Positions 54,089-63,025 of a stretch of 64,000 bases of DNA are shown piece by piece (position 1 is the stretch's first letter; each line of letters starts with the position of its first letter). The translations under genes and the position numbers were made by a program. Origin of the DNA: Caulobacter henricii (lineage in GTDB: Bacteria; Pseudomonadota; Alphaproteobacteria; Caulobacterales; Caulobacteraceae); NCBI RefSeq assembly GCF_001414055.1, contig NZ_CP013002.1, positions 3,286,001-3,350,000 of the forward strand, read 5' to 3'. Under the pieces are notes generated by a model. The model was given only the letters and a program-made list of their open reading frames with translations, did not search any database and was not told where the DNA came from.

Positions 54089-54634
54089 CTAGGCCCGCCG
54101 CGCGCGCCATTCGTCCCTGGTCTGGCCCCAGATATCGATGACGTGATCCTGATAGGGAGCCGGCAGCTGCCCGCGGCCCCGATTGTACGACCCGATACTC
54201 TGGGCCACCTTCTGCGAGGGCGTATTGGTCGGGTCGATGCAGTGGATGACCTCGTCCCAGCCGAGATGGTCGAACACCCAGTCGATGGTGGCGATAGCGG
54301 CCTCGACCGCATAGCCCTTGCCCCAGGCTGCGGGGGCCAGGCCCCAGCCGACCTCGGTTCCGGGCCAGTCCTCGGGCTGCCAGGGCCCGATCCGGCCGAG
54401 CCACTGGCCGCTCGTCTTGTCGAGCACCGAGAACATGCCGAAGCCCAGCAGGGTCCAGGATCCGGCCATCGAGGCCATGCCGCGCCAGGCCGAGGACCTG
54501 GGCTGCTGTCCGCCGATGTAGCGCGCCGCCTCGGCGTCGGCCATCATCGCGGCCCAGCCGTCGATATCCTCGGTCGCGGTAGGGCGCAGGATCAGCCGCG
54601 CGGTTTCGAGCGTCGGGCCGGGGGCGACAGGCAT
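54089..54634 (-). CDS. GNAT-family N-acetyltransferase (RimJ/RimL-like)
   Basis: 181 residues. LETARLILRPTATEDIDGWA is the usual opening of the RimJ/L group; LGRIGPWQPEDWPGTEVGWG and the acetyl-CoA loop GLAPAAWGKGYAVEAAIATI (motif Q/RxxGxG/A variant) follow, then DPTNTPSQKVAQSIGS. It transfers an acetyl group from acetyl-CoA to an amine on a protein N-terminus, amino acid or drug; target unknown. Soluble. A 15-bp gap separates it from mtgA upstream on the same strand, so they may be co-transcribed. Confidence 0.87.
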   Translation of the reverse strand: MPVAPGPTLETARLILRPTATEDIDGWAAMMADAEAARYIGGQQPRSSAWRGMASMAGSWTLLGFGMFSVLDKTSGQWLGRIGPWQPEDWPGTEVGWGLAPAAWGKGYAVEAAIATIDWVFDHLGWDEVIHCIDPTNTPSQKVAQSIGSYNRGRGQLPAPYQDHVIDIWGQTRDEWRARRA

Positions 54635-54649
54635 CCGAGTATCTCCAGG

Positions 54650-55324
54650 CTAGACGACGCAGGCCGCGAGGCCGTCGCGACGGACGGTGCCGGACGCCGC
54701 GCCGATCTTGCGGGTCCGCTTCTTCACATACTTGCCTGCCCCGACCACCTTCCACTTCAGCGGACTGGGCAGGATGGCGGCCAGGCGGGCGGCCTGGGCA
54801 TTGGTCAGCTTGTCGGCCCCGACCCCGAAATAGCGGCGGGCGGCGGCTTCGGCCCCATAGATGCCGGGGCCGTACTCGATGGAGTTCAGATAGACCTCCA
54901 TGATCCGCTTCTTGCCCCAGAAGGTCTCGATCAGGACGGTGAACCAGGCCTCCAGCCCCTTGCGCACATAGGACCGGCCCGGCCACAGAAAGACGTTCTT
55001 GGCGGTCTGCTGGCTGATGGTCGAGCCGCCGCGGATCTTCTTGCCCTTGCCGTTGTTCTCATAGGCCTTCTGCAGGGCCTCGAAATCAAAGCCGCGATGG
55101 TCGCAGAACTTGGCGTCCTCGGCGGCGATCAGGGCGCGCGGCAGGGCTGGCGAGACCGTCTTGATCGACCGCCAGCGATGGTCGAGACCCTTGCCCTCGA
55201 CGGCACGGATGACCATCAGCGGCGTGACCGGCGGCGGTACGAAACGGAAGACGATCACCGCGACAACGGGCCCGGCGACCAGCACGATGAACAGCGCCAG
55301 AAAAATATTCCGCAACAGCTTCAC
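54650..55324 (-). CDS. mtgA: monofunctional peptidoglycan glycosyltransferase MtgA
   Basis: 224 residues from a GTG start. A single N-terminal helix ([20 protein letters not shown]) anchors the GT51 domain in the inner membrane. GT51 motifs are [18 protein letters not shown] (catalytic Glu in EDAKF), [44 protein letters not shown] and [11 protein letters not shown]. It polymerises lipid II into glycan strands without a transpeptidase domain. Followed after 15 bases by the GNAT gene. Confidence 0.94.
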   Translation of the reverse strand: MKLLRNIFLALFIVLVAGPVVAVIVFRFVPPPVTPLMVIRAVEGKGLDHRWRSIKTVSPALPRALIAAEDAKFCDHRGFDFEALQKAYENNGKGKKIRGGSTISQQTAKNVFLWPGRSYVRKGLEAWFTVLIETFWGKKRIMEVYLNSIEYGPGIYGAEAAARRYFGVGADKLTNAQAARLAAILPSPLKWKVVGAGKYVKKRTRKIGAASGTVRRDGLAACVV

Positions 55325-55428
55325 CGATCGCTCCCAAACCTACTTGTCTTGACGCTGCGGCCGGATGCTAGCGATTGAGGACGTCCCTGTCGCGGGGGCA
55401 TGATCGACCTTGCTCAGGGAGCTTTGGC

Positions 55429-56091
55429 ATGGATGTCCTCGACGCCGTCAACCGCCGTATGTCCGTGCGGGCCTTCAAGTCCGACCCGGTGGACGCCACC
55501 GTCCTGCGTGAATTGCTGGAAGCCGCCGCCCGTGCGCCCTCCGGCGGCAACCTGCAGCCCTGGCGGGTTCAGGCGATCACCGGCGCGCCGCGCGCCGCCC
55601 TGCTGGAGACCATGCTGCAGCGTGTGGCCTCGCCCGATACCCCCGAATATGACGTCTATCCGGCCAATCTGTGGGAGCCGCTGCGCAGCCGCCGCTTCCA
55701 GGTCGGCGAAGACCTTTATGGCGCGCTGCAGATCCCGCGCGAAGACAAGCTGGCCCGCCTGCAATGGTTCGCCAGCAACGGCCAGGGCTTCGGCGCGCCG
55801 GTACTGCTGTTCTTCTCGGTCGACCGCCGCTGTGGCCCGCCGCAATGGAGCGATCTGGGCATGTACATGCAGACCCTGATGCTGCTGGCCGTCGAGCGGG
55901 GCCTCGACACCTGCGCCCAGGAGTTCTGGTCGCACTATCATCAGGTGGTCGACCAGCATGTCGGCCTGCCCGAGGGCCACATGCTGTTTTCCGGCATGGC
56001 CCTGGGCTATCGCGACGAAGCCGCCCCGGTGAACAACTGGCGCTCGCGCCGGGATGAGTTCGAGGTCTGGGGTGAACTGAAGGGGTTCTAG
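55429..56091 (+). CDS. nitroreductase-family flavoprotein
   Basis: 220 residues from ATG 55429 (MDVLDAVNRRMSVRAFKSDP). The FMN-binding R-RS-FK motif at the start, ARAPSGGNLQPWRV, and LGMYMQTLMLLAVERGLDTC match the nitroreductase family, with the C-terminal SGMALGYRDEAAPVNNWRSR. It reduces quinones, nitroaromatics or similar acceptors with NAD(P)H. The upstream open frame (18 codons) is not used. A perfect REP pair begins ten bases after its stop. Confidence 0.9.
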   Translation: MDVLDAVNRRMSVRAFKSDPVDATVLRELLEAAARAPSGGNLQPWRVQAITGAPRAALLETMLQRVASPDTPEYDVYPANLWEPLRSRRFQVGEDLYGALQIPREDKLARLQWFASNGQGFGAPVLLFFSVDRRCGPPQWSDLGMYMQTLMLLAVERGLDTCAQEFWSHYHQVVDQHVGLPEGHMLFSGMALGYRDEAAPVNNWRSRRDEFEVWGELKGF

Positions 56092-56100
56092 AGGGGGCGT

Positions 56101-56210
56101 CCTCGTCCTTCGACAAGCTCAGGATGAGGACAACAGTGCAGGCCGCCGCCCACAATGACCTTAGTGTCGGCGGTAAAAACGCCTCATCCTGAGCTTGTCG
56201 AAGGACGAGG
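56101..56210. repeat. perfect inverted pair of 29-bp REP-like palindromes (family A)
   Basis: The units at 56101-56129 and 56182-56210 are exact reverse complements (core TTCGACAAGCTCAGGATGAG), 52 bases apart. The right unit overlaps the 3' end of the GIY-YIG gene on the minus strand and supplies its last codons. The related but imperfect pair is at 3281-3364. Confidence 0.92.
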
Positions 56211-56510
56211 CGTTCGGCATCGCGCCAAGGCCGGCAAGGCATCCCAGTCCCCCCGGATGACCGCCTCTTTCTTTGCGCGGCTCCACCCCTTGAGCTGACG
56301 TTCGAAGGCTATGGCGTCCGTAATGAACTGAAAGTCGCCGGCCCAGACCAATTCGACGGGCCTGCGTCGAAAGGTGTAGGCGGCCGGATCAAGGCCTTGG
56401 TTGTGACTGCTGGCCCGTGCCGCCGGATCAGGACCGCGATGGGACCCGACATAGTACGAACCGTCCGCGCAACGGAGAATATAAACCCAAGCCGACTGCA
56501 CATCGTACAT
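56184..56510 (-). CDS. GIY-YIG nuclease-domain protein with repeat-derived C-terminus
   Basis: 108 residues from ATG 56510 (nine bases after AGGA; an ATG three codons earlier is too close). VYILRCADGSYYVGSH is the GIY-YIG core, with the usual Arg/Glu in RRRPVELVW and AFERQLKGWSRAKKEAVI. These UvrC-N-terminal-like proteins are single-domain nucleases of unclear role. The final residues TPRPSTSSG are encoded by the REP element at 56182-56210, so the original stop has been lost and the frame now runs into the repeat. Confidence 0.82.
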   Translation of the reverse strand: MYDVQSAWVYILRCADGSYYVGSHRGPDPAARASSHNQGLDPAAYTFRRRPVELVWAGDFQFITDAIAFERQLKGWSRAKKEAVIRGDWDALPALARCRTPRPSTSSG

Positions 56511-56586
56511 GGCGAGCATTCCTGGTTCTCGCCTGCATAATGCGCGTTAAAATTGCGCCTTGGCAGTCACTAAATCGACAGCTCGG

Positions 56587-57612
56587 CTAGATTATCCGCG
56601 GTCCGCTGAGGTCCGGGATATCCAGGACACCGGCCTCGCCGTCCTCGTCGCCCCAGGCCAGACGCTGGCCATCCGGAGACACGCACAGGGCACTGATCGG
56701 CGAGCCCTTCTCGGCCTTCAGGGTCTCGATTCGGCCGGTACGCATGTGCGCCGCCCAGATCTTGCCGTTGTCCTGACCGGCCAGGGCGACCGGCAGGGCC
56801 TCGACGCCCGCCACGCGGACCACCATCGAATCGCGGGCGAAGCCGATCTCGGCGGCTTCTTTGCCCATCGGACCGCTGGCCCCGGCGAACGGCCAGACCA
56901 CCGCGCCATTGGCACCGGCGGTGACCAGCAGATTGCCCTTGTCGAAGAAGGCCAGGCTCTTGATCTTGGCCGGATAGCCCCCCATCCGCATGTCCTTGCC
57001 GTCCGACAGACGCCAGCCATGCAACTGGTTCTCCTGCATCGACGAGACAAGGAACTTGCCGTCCGGGCTGAAAGCGACGGCGATGTGGCTGCCGGCCCAT
57101 TTCAAGATCTGCGGCTTCTGCTCGGCGATCTTCGCCCACCAAAGCTGGGTGCCGCCATAGGCGGCCGTGGCCAGGCGCCGGCCCTTGGGGTCGAAGGCCA
57201 GGCCCGAAACGGTCTTGTCGTGGACAAAGACCCGCGAAAAGGCCGGATCGGCGATGTCACGCACATGGGCCTCGCGCCCGGCCGTGAAGGCGATCAGGCC
57301 GGTGGCGGGGCTGGCGGCAAGATGCTCGATCCACTTGCCCTTCACCTCGGCCAGGACCGTGGCGACCACCTCGCCGGCTTCGATTCGGCTCCAGACCACC
57401 CGGCCGTCGTCGCCGCCCGTGACCAGGCCCTGACCCGAGGGATGCACGATGGCGCTCAGAATCGCGCCCCCCAGGGGACCGCCGTGGGCCTCCACCGTCA
57501 CATAGCCGCCAACGGTTTCCAGGCGCACCGTGCCGTCGCCGAGGGCAAAGGCGGCGCGGCCGGACTTGTCGAAAAGCGCGGCGGTGACATAGGCATCAAA
57601 CGAGAAGATCAT
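56587..57612 (-). CDS. WD40-repeat protein
   Basis: 341 residues with a succession of WD40-like blades: DKSGRAAFALGDGTVRLE, HPSGQGLVTGGDDGRVVW, FDPKGRRLATAAYGGTQLWW, FSPDGKFLVSSMQENQLHGW, VSPDGQRLAWGDEDGEAG and others. About seven blades would form one propeller. No signal peptide is seen, so it acts in the cytoplasm as a protein-binding scaffold. Length and blade spacing fit the bacterial WD40 proteins that have no enzyme domain. Divergent from the ExbD gene; no partner can be named. Confidence 0.85.
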   Translation of the reverse strand: MIFSFDAYVTAALFDKSGRAAFALGDGTVRLETVGGYVTVEAHGGPLGGAILSAIVHPSGQGLVTGGDDGRVVWSRIEAGEVVATVLAEVKGKWIEHLAASPATGLIAFTAGREAHVRDIADPAFSRVFVHDKTVSGLAFDPKGRRLATAAYGGTQLWWAKIAEQKPQILKWAGSHIAVAFSPDGKFLVSSMQENQLHGWRLSDGKDMRMGGYPAKIKSLAFFDKGNLLVTAGANGAVVWPFAGASGPMGKEAAEIGFARDSMVVRVAGVEALPVALAGQDNGKIWAAHMRTGRIETLKAEKGSPISALCVSPDGQRLAWGDEDGEAGVLDIPDLSGPRII

Positions 57613-57723
57613 GCCCGCGCCATACCCCGACGGGGCCCTGGCGCCTAGCCGGATGGCGCCTGGCGCGCACCGCTGCCCTGACGGATGCGAACAGCGTTCG
57701 ACCAGAAAGACTCAAAAAGGGGC

Positions 57724-57752
57724 TTGCCAGTGCGACGCCACGTCGGGCTTTA
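57724..57752 (+). promoter_or_regulatory. candidate promoter of exbD
   Basis: TTGCCA (57724-57729), 17 bases, then GCTTTA (57747-57752), resembling the Caulobacter housekeeping pattern TTGaC-N-GCTAnA. It lies 84-112 bases before the exbD ATG. Confidence 0.3.
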
Positions 57753-57835
57753 CTTCCGCGTCCGTCTGCGCCAGACGTGACGACCTAACAATTGCGGGAC
57801 CGCGAGTGACGCGGCCCTTGGGAGACAGTCAGGCT

Positions 57836-58285
57836 ATGGCGGCTAAACTCTCTGGTGGTGGTGGCGGTCGCTACTCCCTGAATCAGAATTCCGAAATCAA
57901 CGTCACGCCTTTCGTGGACATCCTGCTCGTTCTGCTGATCATCTTCATGGTCGCCGTGCCGATGGCCACCGTGGCGATCAAGGTCGACCTGCCCCCGGCG
58001 ACGATCCCGCCGCCGGACGCGCCGAAGCCGAAGGAGCCGGTGTTCATCTCGATCCAGAAGTCGGGTGCGCTGTTCATCGCGGACAAGCAGACCAGCCTGG
58101 ACAATCTCGAGATTGATCTGGACGCCAAGTTCACCGCGACCGGCCAGGCCGGCCCGAAGGACGATCAGCGCGTCATGATCCGCGCCGACGCCGACGTGCT
58201 CTATGCCGACTTCATGGGCGTCCTGAACCAGCTGCAGACCGCTGGCTGGTACAAGGTCGGCCTGATCAACGAAGACATCCACTAA
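57836..58285 (+). CDS. exbD: ExbD/TolR-family biopolymer transport protein
   Basis: 149 residues from ATG 57836, preceded by GGGAGA. One helix near the N-terminus (about 22-46) carries the proton-channel aspartate D28 in TPFVDILLVLLIIFM. The remainder is the periplasmic domain (PPATIPPPDAPKPKEPVFIS, then IRADADVLYADFMGVLNQLQ). With ExbB it converts the proton gradient into movement of TonB. No exbB or tonB gene adjoins, so it is either a second ExbD of a distant cluster or works with ExbB made elsewhere. Own promoter and terminator. Confidence 0.9.
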   Translation: MAAKLSGGGGGRYSLNQNSEINVTPFVDILLVLLIIFMVAVPMATVAIKVDLPPATIPPPDAPKPKEPVFISIQKSGALFIADKQTSLDNLEIDLDAKFTATGQAGPKDDQRVMIRADADVLYADFMGVLNQLQTAGWYKVGLINEDIH

Positions 58286-58326
58286 GGATCTTCGTCGCCA
58301 GACCTTCTGGCAGACCCGCTCTGAAG

Positions 58327-58360
58327 AGCCCCGGAAGCACCGCTTCCGGGGCTTTTTCTT
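58327..58360 (+). terminator. rho-independent terminator of exbD
   Basis: AGCCCCGGAAGC (58327-58338) pairs with GCTTCCGGGGCT (58342-58353), followed by TTTTTCTTT. It lies 41 bases after the stop. Confidence 0.92.
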
Positions 58361-58495
58361 TGTCTCCGCCTCGGCAGGACCATCTGAGTCCAGCCCTGAG
58401 GGCGGCACGACGTTTGAAACTCACCCTCCCGACAGGCCTTGGGCGTCCCGTTTCCGGACAGGAACGGCTCCCGGGCGCAGACCAGGGAGTGCTTC

Positions 58496-59338
58496 ATGCT
58501 CATCGAACGGAACCCGGCCCCGGCCCCGGCCACCGCTCCAGGCGTTTCGATCGAAGGCGTTCGCATCAACCTCCCGACCCTGGACACCGCTGCCGACGAA
58601 GCCATCATCCGGGCCCAACGGGGTGAAGGCTTCACCCTGTTCACCGTCAATCTCGACCATCTGGTCAAGCTGGCCTCCAACGAGGCCTTCCGGGCGGTCT
58701 ATCGCCGGGCCACCTACGTCACCGCCGACGGCTGGCCCGTGGTCTGGCTGGCCGGTCGCAAAAATGCCCGTCTCGAACGCGCCACTGGTGCCGACCTGGT
58801 TGAACCCCTCTGCCGTGCCGCCGCCGAGCGCGACCTTGGCGTCTATTTCATCGGGCCGGGCCCCAAGGCCCAGGCCGGTGCACTGGAGAAACTCACCGCG
58901 CGCTTCCAGGGCCTGAAGATCGCCGGTGCTGAAGCTCCGCAATTGCCTTCGGGGCCTGGCCCGGCCATGCTGGCGGCCATGGATCTCGACGCCATGGCCC
59001 AGCGCATCAACGCCTCGGACGCCCGCCTCTGCTTTGTCTCGCTGGGCGCGCCCAAGCAGGAGATCCTGGCCGACGCCCTGGCCGCCCGTTGCCCGGGCGT
59101 GGGTTTCATCTGCGTCGGTGCCGCCCTCGACTTCATCTCCGGCCAGGCGCACCGGGCTCCCCGCTGGATGCAGCGCGGCAAGCTGGAATGGTTCTGGCGT
59201 CTGGCCAATGACCCGCGCCGGCTGGCGGTGCGCTATGCCGAATGTGCCATGCTGTTTGCCGTCCTCGCCCTGGGCATGACGACCGCCCAAGGCGGCTCGC
59301 CGGTTACCGCCGCCGAACCCCGCGGCGTCCTGCGATGA
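58496..59338 (+). CDS. WecG/TagA/CpsF-family glycosyltransferase
   Basis: 280 residues from ATG 58496, with AGGGAG eight bases ahead; the 19-codon open extension upstream is not used. INLPTLDTAADEAI, TVNLDHLVKLASNEAF, TYVTADGWPVVWLAGR and VSLGAPKQEILADALA are the GT26 fingerprint. These enzymes add an N-acetyl-hexosaminuronate- or mannosamine-type sugar to a lipid-linked intermediate at the inner face of the membrane. The C-terminus with AECAMLFAVLALGM is hydrophobic and could attach it to the membrane. Its stop overlaps the start of the GH10 gene (ATGA), so the transferase and the glycanase are coupled. Confidence 0.9.
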   Translation: MLIERNPAPAPATAPGVSIEGVRINLPTLDTAADEAIIRAQRGEGFTLFTVNLDHLVKLASNEAFRAVYRRATYVTADGWPVVWLAGRKNARLERATGADLVEPLCRAAAERDLGVYFIGPGPKAQAGALEKLTARFQGLKIAGAEAPQLPSGPGPAMLAAMDLDAMAQRINASDARLCFVSLGAPKQEILADALAARCPGVGFICVGAALDFISGQAHRAPRWMQRGKLEWFWRLANDPRRLAVRYAECAMLFAVLALGMTTAQGGSPVTAAEPRGVLR

Positions 59339-60429
59339 TCTCTCAGGCCGGACGACTGTCACGACGGTCGCTTCTGGCCTCGACCCTGGCCCTGGCCGCC
59401 TGTGGCCAGGGCGCTTCGGCCGACATCGCCCGTCCGGCGCGTGGCGGACCCATCCCGCGTCTGCGAGACCTCGCGCCGTTCCGGATCGGGACAGAAATCG
59501 TCTCCGACGAATTTGGCCGCCCCGGCTTTGACGCCGCAGCCAGCACCCAGTTCTCGCAGATCACGGCCGGCTTCGAGATGAAGATGGAGTACATCCTGCA
59601 GCAGGATGGCTCGCTCCGCTTCGAAGGCGGCGATCGCATCGCCGAATTCTGCAAGGCCCATAACCAGGCCCTGCATGGCCACACCCTGATCTGGTACATC
59701 GACCGCCCGGCCACCTTCCAGAAACTGGTCGGCGACAAGCGGGCCTTTGACCGGGCCTATGGCAACTACATCCAGTCCGTCGCCGGTCGCTACCGGGGCC
59801 TGGCGCGCAGCTGGGATGTGGTCAATGAACCCGTGGCGGACGATGGCGTGTCCCTGCGGGAGTCGCTCTGGACCGAGGCCCTCGGCCAGGAAGGCCACTT
59901 CATCCGGGCCCATGAAGAAGCCCACGCCGCCGATCCCGACGCCCTGCTGTTCGTCAACGAGTACCATCTGGAGAGCAAGCCGCATAAGCGGCGGACCTTC
60001 CTGAAGCTGGTCGAGTCGATGCTGAAGCGCGGCGTGAAGATCGACGGCATCGGCACCCAGACCCACATCGATGTCGACCTGCCGCCGGGCAAGATCACCG
60101 AAGCCATGCGCGACCTGGCCAGCCTCGGCCTGCCGATCCACCTGTCGGAGATCGATGTCTCGTTCCAGACCGAAGGCGTCAGCCTGAAGTCGAAGGCCGA
60201 AAAGCAGGCCAGCCAGTTGCGCCTCTATCGTGAAGCGATGGAGTCCTTCGTCGCCCTGCCGGAGCGGCAGCAGTTCGCCTTCACCATCTGGGGCGTGCGC
60301 GACGCCGACTCATGGCTGCGCACGGCCACCTGGGTCAAGGACAAGACCGATCAACCTCTGCTGTTCGACGACATGGGGCAGCCCAAGGAAACCTTCTGGA
60401 CCCTGGTCGACGTCCTGCAGGGCCGCTGA
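59335..60429 (+). CDS. GH10-family endo-beta-glycanase, Tat-type lipoprotein
   Basis: 364 residues from the ATG overlapping the glycosyltransferase stop. The N-terminus holds SRRSLLASTLALAACGQG: a twin-arginine motif and a lipobox (LAAC), so it is probably exported folded and lipid-anchored. The GH10 barrel follows: HGHTLIWYIDRP, DVVNEPVADDG with acid/base E165, INEYHLESK-like VNEYHLE, and LSEIDVSFQ with nucleophile E272. GH10 enzymes are mainly xylanases; the coupling to a WecG-type transferase points to trimming or releasing a self-made polysaccharide rather than feeding on plant xylan, which is inference. The loops around the active site look complete. Confidence 0.9.
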   Translation: MISQAGRLSRRSLLASTLALAACGQGASADIARPARGGPIPRLRDLAPFRIGTEIVSDEFGRPGFDAAASTQFSQITAGFEMKMEYILQQDGSLRFEGGDRIAEFCKAHNQALHGHTLIWYIDRPATFQKLVGDKRAFDRAYGNYIQSVAGRYRGLARSWDVVNEPVADDGVSLRESLWTEALGQEGHFIRAHEEAHAADPDALLFVNEYHLESKPHKRRTFLKLVESMLKRGVKIDGIGTQTHIDVDLPPGKITEAMRDLASLGLPIHLSEIDVSFQTEGVSLKSKAEKQASQLRLYREAMESFVALPERQQFAFTIWGVRDADSWLRTATWVKDKTDQPLLFDDMGQPKETFWTLVDVLQGR

Positions 60430-60489
60430 TCCCGGTTTTTTAAGACAAGAGCCCTAGCCTCGTCCGCAGGTTATGCGGGGGGCTCGCCG

Positions 60490-61632
60490 ATGAGCGGTCA
60501 TCACAAGGACTATGTCGCCGGTCTGGACGGGCTGAGAGCGGCCTCTGTCAGCATGGTGATCCTGGGCCATGTCGGCCTCGGCGACCTGATCCCCGGCGGG
60601 ATGGGCGTGACCATCTTCTTCTTCATCAGCGGCTTTCTGATCACCCGCCTGCTGTGGGCCGAGCGCGACGCCCATGGCGGGGTCGACCTGCTGCGCTTCT
60701 ATGGTCGCCGGACGCTGCGCCTGCTGCCCGAAATGCTGGTGCTGCTGCTGGTCCTGACCTTCATTGTCGGACCCTTGCTGAACCAGCCGATGCAGCCCCT
60801 GCAGGCCCTGGCCGGCCTGACCTACTGGACCAATTACTACATCATCAGCGGCCTGGGCGACTGCAACAACTGCGCCGTGACGGGACACCTGTGGTCGCTG
60901 GCGGTCGAGGAGCACTTCTACCTCGTCATGCCCCTGGCCCTGCTGCTGTGCGGCTTCGTTCCGCGCCGGCTGGCCGTGCTGTTCCTGATCACGATCATCG
61001 GCGCGGCCGCCTGGCGGACCTATGCCTATACCGTCCTGCACGTGTCAGAGGTCTACACCTACAAGGCCACTGAAAGCCGGATCGACTCGATCGCCTGGGG
61101 CTGTCTGGCGGCGGTCATCGACCGCAGCTGGCCCAGGGTCATGGCCTTTGTCCGGCGTCGGGCCTGGATCGTGTTCAGTGCCGGTGCCGGTCTGATGCTG
61201 GCGTCCCTGGCCTATCGTGACCCGATCTTCCGCGAGACCCTTCGCTATTCCGTTCAGGGCCTCGCCCTGGTCGGAATCATGCTGCCACTGGTCGCGGCCC
61301 CGCAGCTGGGCGGTCTGGTCAAGCTGCTGGAAATCGCCCCGCTGCGCTGGATGGGTCGACGCTCCTACGCCGCCTATCTCTGGCACATGCTGGCCCTGAC
61401 CCTGGGCGGCATGATCGTGGGGTTCAGCGGGGTGATCGAAACCGCGCCCCGCCTGACCCAGCTCCAGGCCCTGCCGTTCGTGGTGGCCCTGTCCTGGATC
61501 TTCGCCGAACTCAGCTACCGTTTCGTCTTCACCCCGGCCCAGAAGCTGAAGCCCTGGGTCACGCCGAAGCGAGCCGGAGACGAGAACGCCGCGCGTATCC
61601 CCCCGGACCGCGCGGCCGAGGCGCTCAGCTAG
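60490..61632 (+). CDS. membrane O-acyltransferase (acyltransferase 3/OafA-like), second copy
   Basis: 380 residues with about ten helices. GLDGLRAASVSMVILGHVG carries the conserved R-x10-H motif (catalytic His); GVTIFFFISGFLITRLLWAE, FYGRRTLRLLPEM, GHLWSLAVEEHFYLV and RSYAAYLWHM are the other family landmarks. It acylates a sugar. It begins 60 bases after the GH10 gene on the same strand and so probably belongs to the same polysaccharide module. Sequence similarity to the other copy at 25497-26591 is limited to the family motifs. Confidence 0.9.
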   Translation: MSGHHKDYVAGLDGLRAASVSMVILGHVGLGDLIPGGMGVTIFFFISGFLITRLLWAERDAHGGVDLLRFYGRRTLRLLPEMLVLLLVLTFIVGPLLNQPMQPLQALAGLTYWTNYYIISGLGDCNNCAVTGHLWSLAVEEHFYLVMPLALLLCGFVPRRLAVLFLITIIGAAAWRTYAYTVLHVSEVYTYKATESRIDSIAWGCLAAVIDRSWPRVMAFVRRRAWIVFSAGAGLMLASLAYRDPIFRETLRYSVQGLALVGIMLPLVAAPQLGGLVKLLEIAPLRWMGRRSYAAYLWHMLALTLGGMIVGFSGVIETAPRLTQLQALPFVVALSWIFAELSYRFVFTPAQKLKPWVTPKRAGDENAARIPPDRAAEALS

Positions 61633-61786
61633 GGGTGCGAACCGCGTCGCTAGACCGGGAACCGAAGGCCATTGCCAGGCCATAGGCCACCGCGCAAAGC
61701 GGCAGCAAGAGCAGCCAAACCATCCCCCTGGCTACCAGACCCAGTCCTGCGGCCGTCCGACCGGCCGCATCGGCAAACTTCGTCAT
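61625..61786 (-). CDS. small single-helix membrane protein
   Basis: 53 residues from ATG 61786, preceded by GAGGGGTGGG at good spacing. The open frame upstream lacks protein character. MTKFADAAGRTAAGLGLVAR leads to one hydrophobic segment (MVWLLLLPLCAVAYGLAMAF), then a short polar tail (GSRSSDAVRTPS). Likely a membrane micropeptide. Its 3' end overlaps by eight bases the tail of the acyltransferase gene. It follows the CobW gene by 80 bases on the same strand. Function unknown. Confidence 0.55.
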   Translation of the reverse strand: MTKFADAAGRTAAGLGLVARGMVWLLLLPLCAVAYGLAMAFGSRSSDAVRTPS

Positions 61787-61866
61787 CGCACCCACCCCTC
61801 GCCCGGCGTTCCAGTTTGGCTCGCAACACCGGGGTTCTGGCCTGCGGGTGGCAAGGCCTGGGCCAG

Positions 61867-62982
61867 TCAGGCAGCCGTAGCCTCGAACCCGGCCTTCAGT
61901 TCGGCCTCGTCGAGGTCGCGACCGATAAAGACCATGCGGCTGTAGCGCTTGTCGCTGTCCAGCCACGGGCGCTGGAAGTCGCCTTCCAGGATCATGTGGA
62001 CGGCCTGGAAGACCAGGCGGCGGTTTTCGCCCTGAACGTCGATGATGCCCTTGGCGCGCAGGATGTCGGGCCCGCGACGGGCCAGCAGGTCATTGAGCCA
62101 GGCGGTGATCTTCTGGCCGTCCACGGGCCGGTCCAGCGTCAGGGAGATCCCCTTGACGCCATCATCATGGACCGCGCTGGCCTTGGCGTGATCGTGCCCA
62201 TGGTCGTGACCGTGGTCATGACCACAGTGCTCATCATGAACATGGTCATGGCCATGATCGTGGTGGTGATGATCGTGGCCGCAATGCTCGTCATGCACAT
62301 GGCCGGGCTCGCCATGGGCGGGATTGAGGAAATCCGGCTCCAGCTCGGTGATCCGCTCGAGATCGAAGCTGTACTTGCCGATGATGGCGCTCAGCGGGAC
62401 GTTCGAGCGCTGGGCGCGATGGATCGGGGCCAGGGGATTGATCCGCCGGATGCGGGCCTCGACATGGCGCAGGTCATCCTCGGAGACCAGATCGGTCTTG
62501 TTCAGCACGATCTGGTCGGCGAAGGCGATCTGCTCGACCGCTTCGCGGCTGTCGGACAGGCGCAGCAGGATGTGCTTGGCGTCGACCAGGGCGGTGACCG
62601 AGTCGAGATAGGTGCGTGCCTTGACGTCCTCGTCGACGAAGAAGGTCTGGGCGACGGGGCCGGGATCGGCCAGGCCGGTCGTCTCGACGATGATGGCGTC
62701 AAAGCCGCCCTTGCGCTTCATCAAGCCCGACAGAACCCGGATCAGGTCGCCGCGCACCGTGCAGCAGACGCAGCCATTGTTCATCTCGAACACTTCCTCG
62801 TCGGCCCCGACCACCAGGTCGTTGTCGATGCCGACCTCGCCGAACTCGTTGACGATCACGGCATAGCGCTTGCCGTGGGCCTCGGTGAGGATGCGGTTGA
62901 GCAGGGTGGTCTTGCCGGCACCGAGATAGCCGGTCAGCACGGTGACGGGGATCTTGCCGGTCGAGGAAGCGGTCTGGGTCAT
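61867..62982 (-). CDS. CobW/COG0523-family zinc-type GTPase with His-rich loop
   Basis: 371 residues. GTPase motifs: [12 protein letters not shown] (P-loop), VETTGLADP and LNKTDLV. The family's metal site [12 protein letters not shown] gives C71, C73 and C74. A histidine/aspartate-rich segment (about residues 222-277; the unit [11 protein letters not shown] occurs twice) sits before the C-terminal CobW_C domain. COG0523 proteins deliver metal (usually zinc) to client proteins during scarcity. The gene follows, after 43 bases, a membrane protein with a Zur-like palindrome upstream, and a Zur repressor is present in the window, all consistent with a zinc-starvation role. Confidence 0.92.
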   Translation of the reverse strand: MTQTASSTGKIPVTVLTGYLGAGKTTLLNRILTEAHGKRYAVIVNEFGEVGIDNDLVVGADEEVFEMNNGCVCCTVRGDLIRVLSGLMKRKGGFDAIIVETTGLADPGPVAQTFFVDEDVKARTYLDSVTALVDAKHILLRLSDSREAVEQIAFADQIVLNKTDLVSEDDLRHVEARIRRINPLAPIHRAQRSNVPLSAIIGKYSFDLERITELEPDFLNPAHGEPGHVHDEHCGHDHHHHDHGHDHVHDEHCGHDHGHDHGHDHAKASAVHDDGVKGISLTLDRPVDGQKITAWLNDLLARRGPDILRAKGIIDVQGENRRLVFQAVHMILEGDFQRPWLDSDKRYSRMVFIGRDLDEAELKAGFEATAA

Positions 62983-63025
62983 GGCCGCTATTTAGGGCCT
63001 CGGAGGTCTCGGCGGAAGCCCGCTG

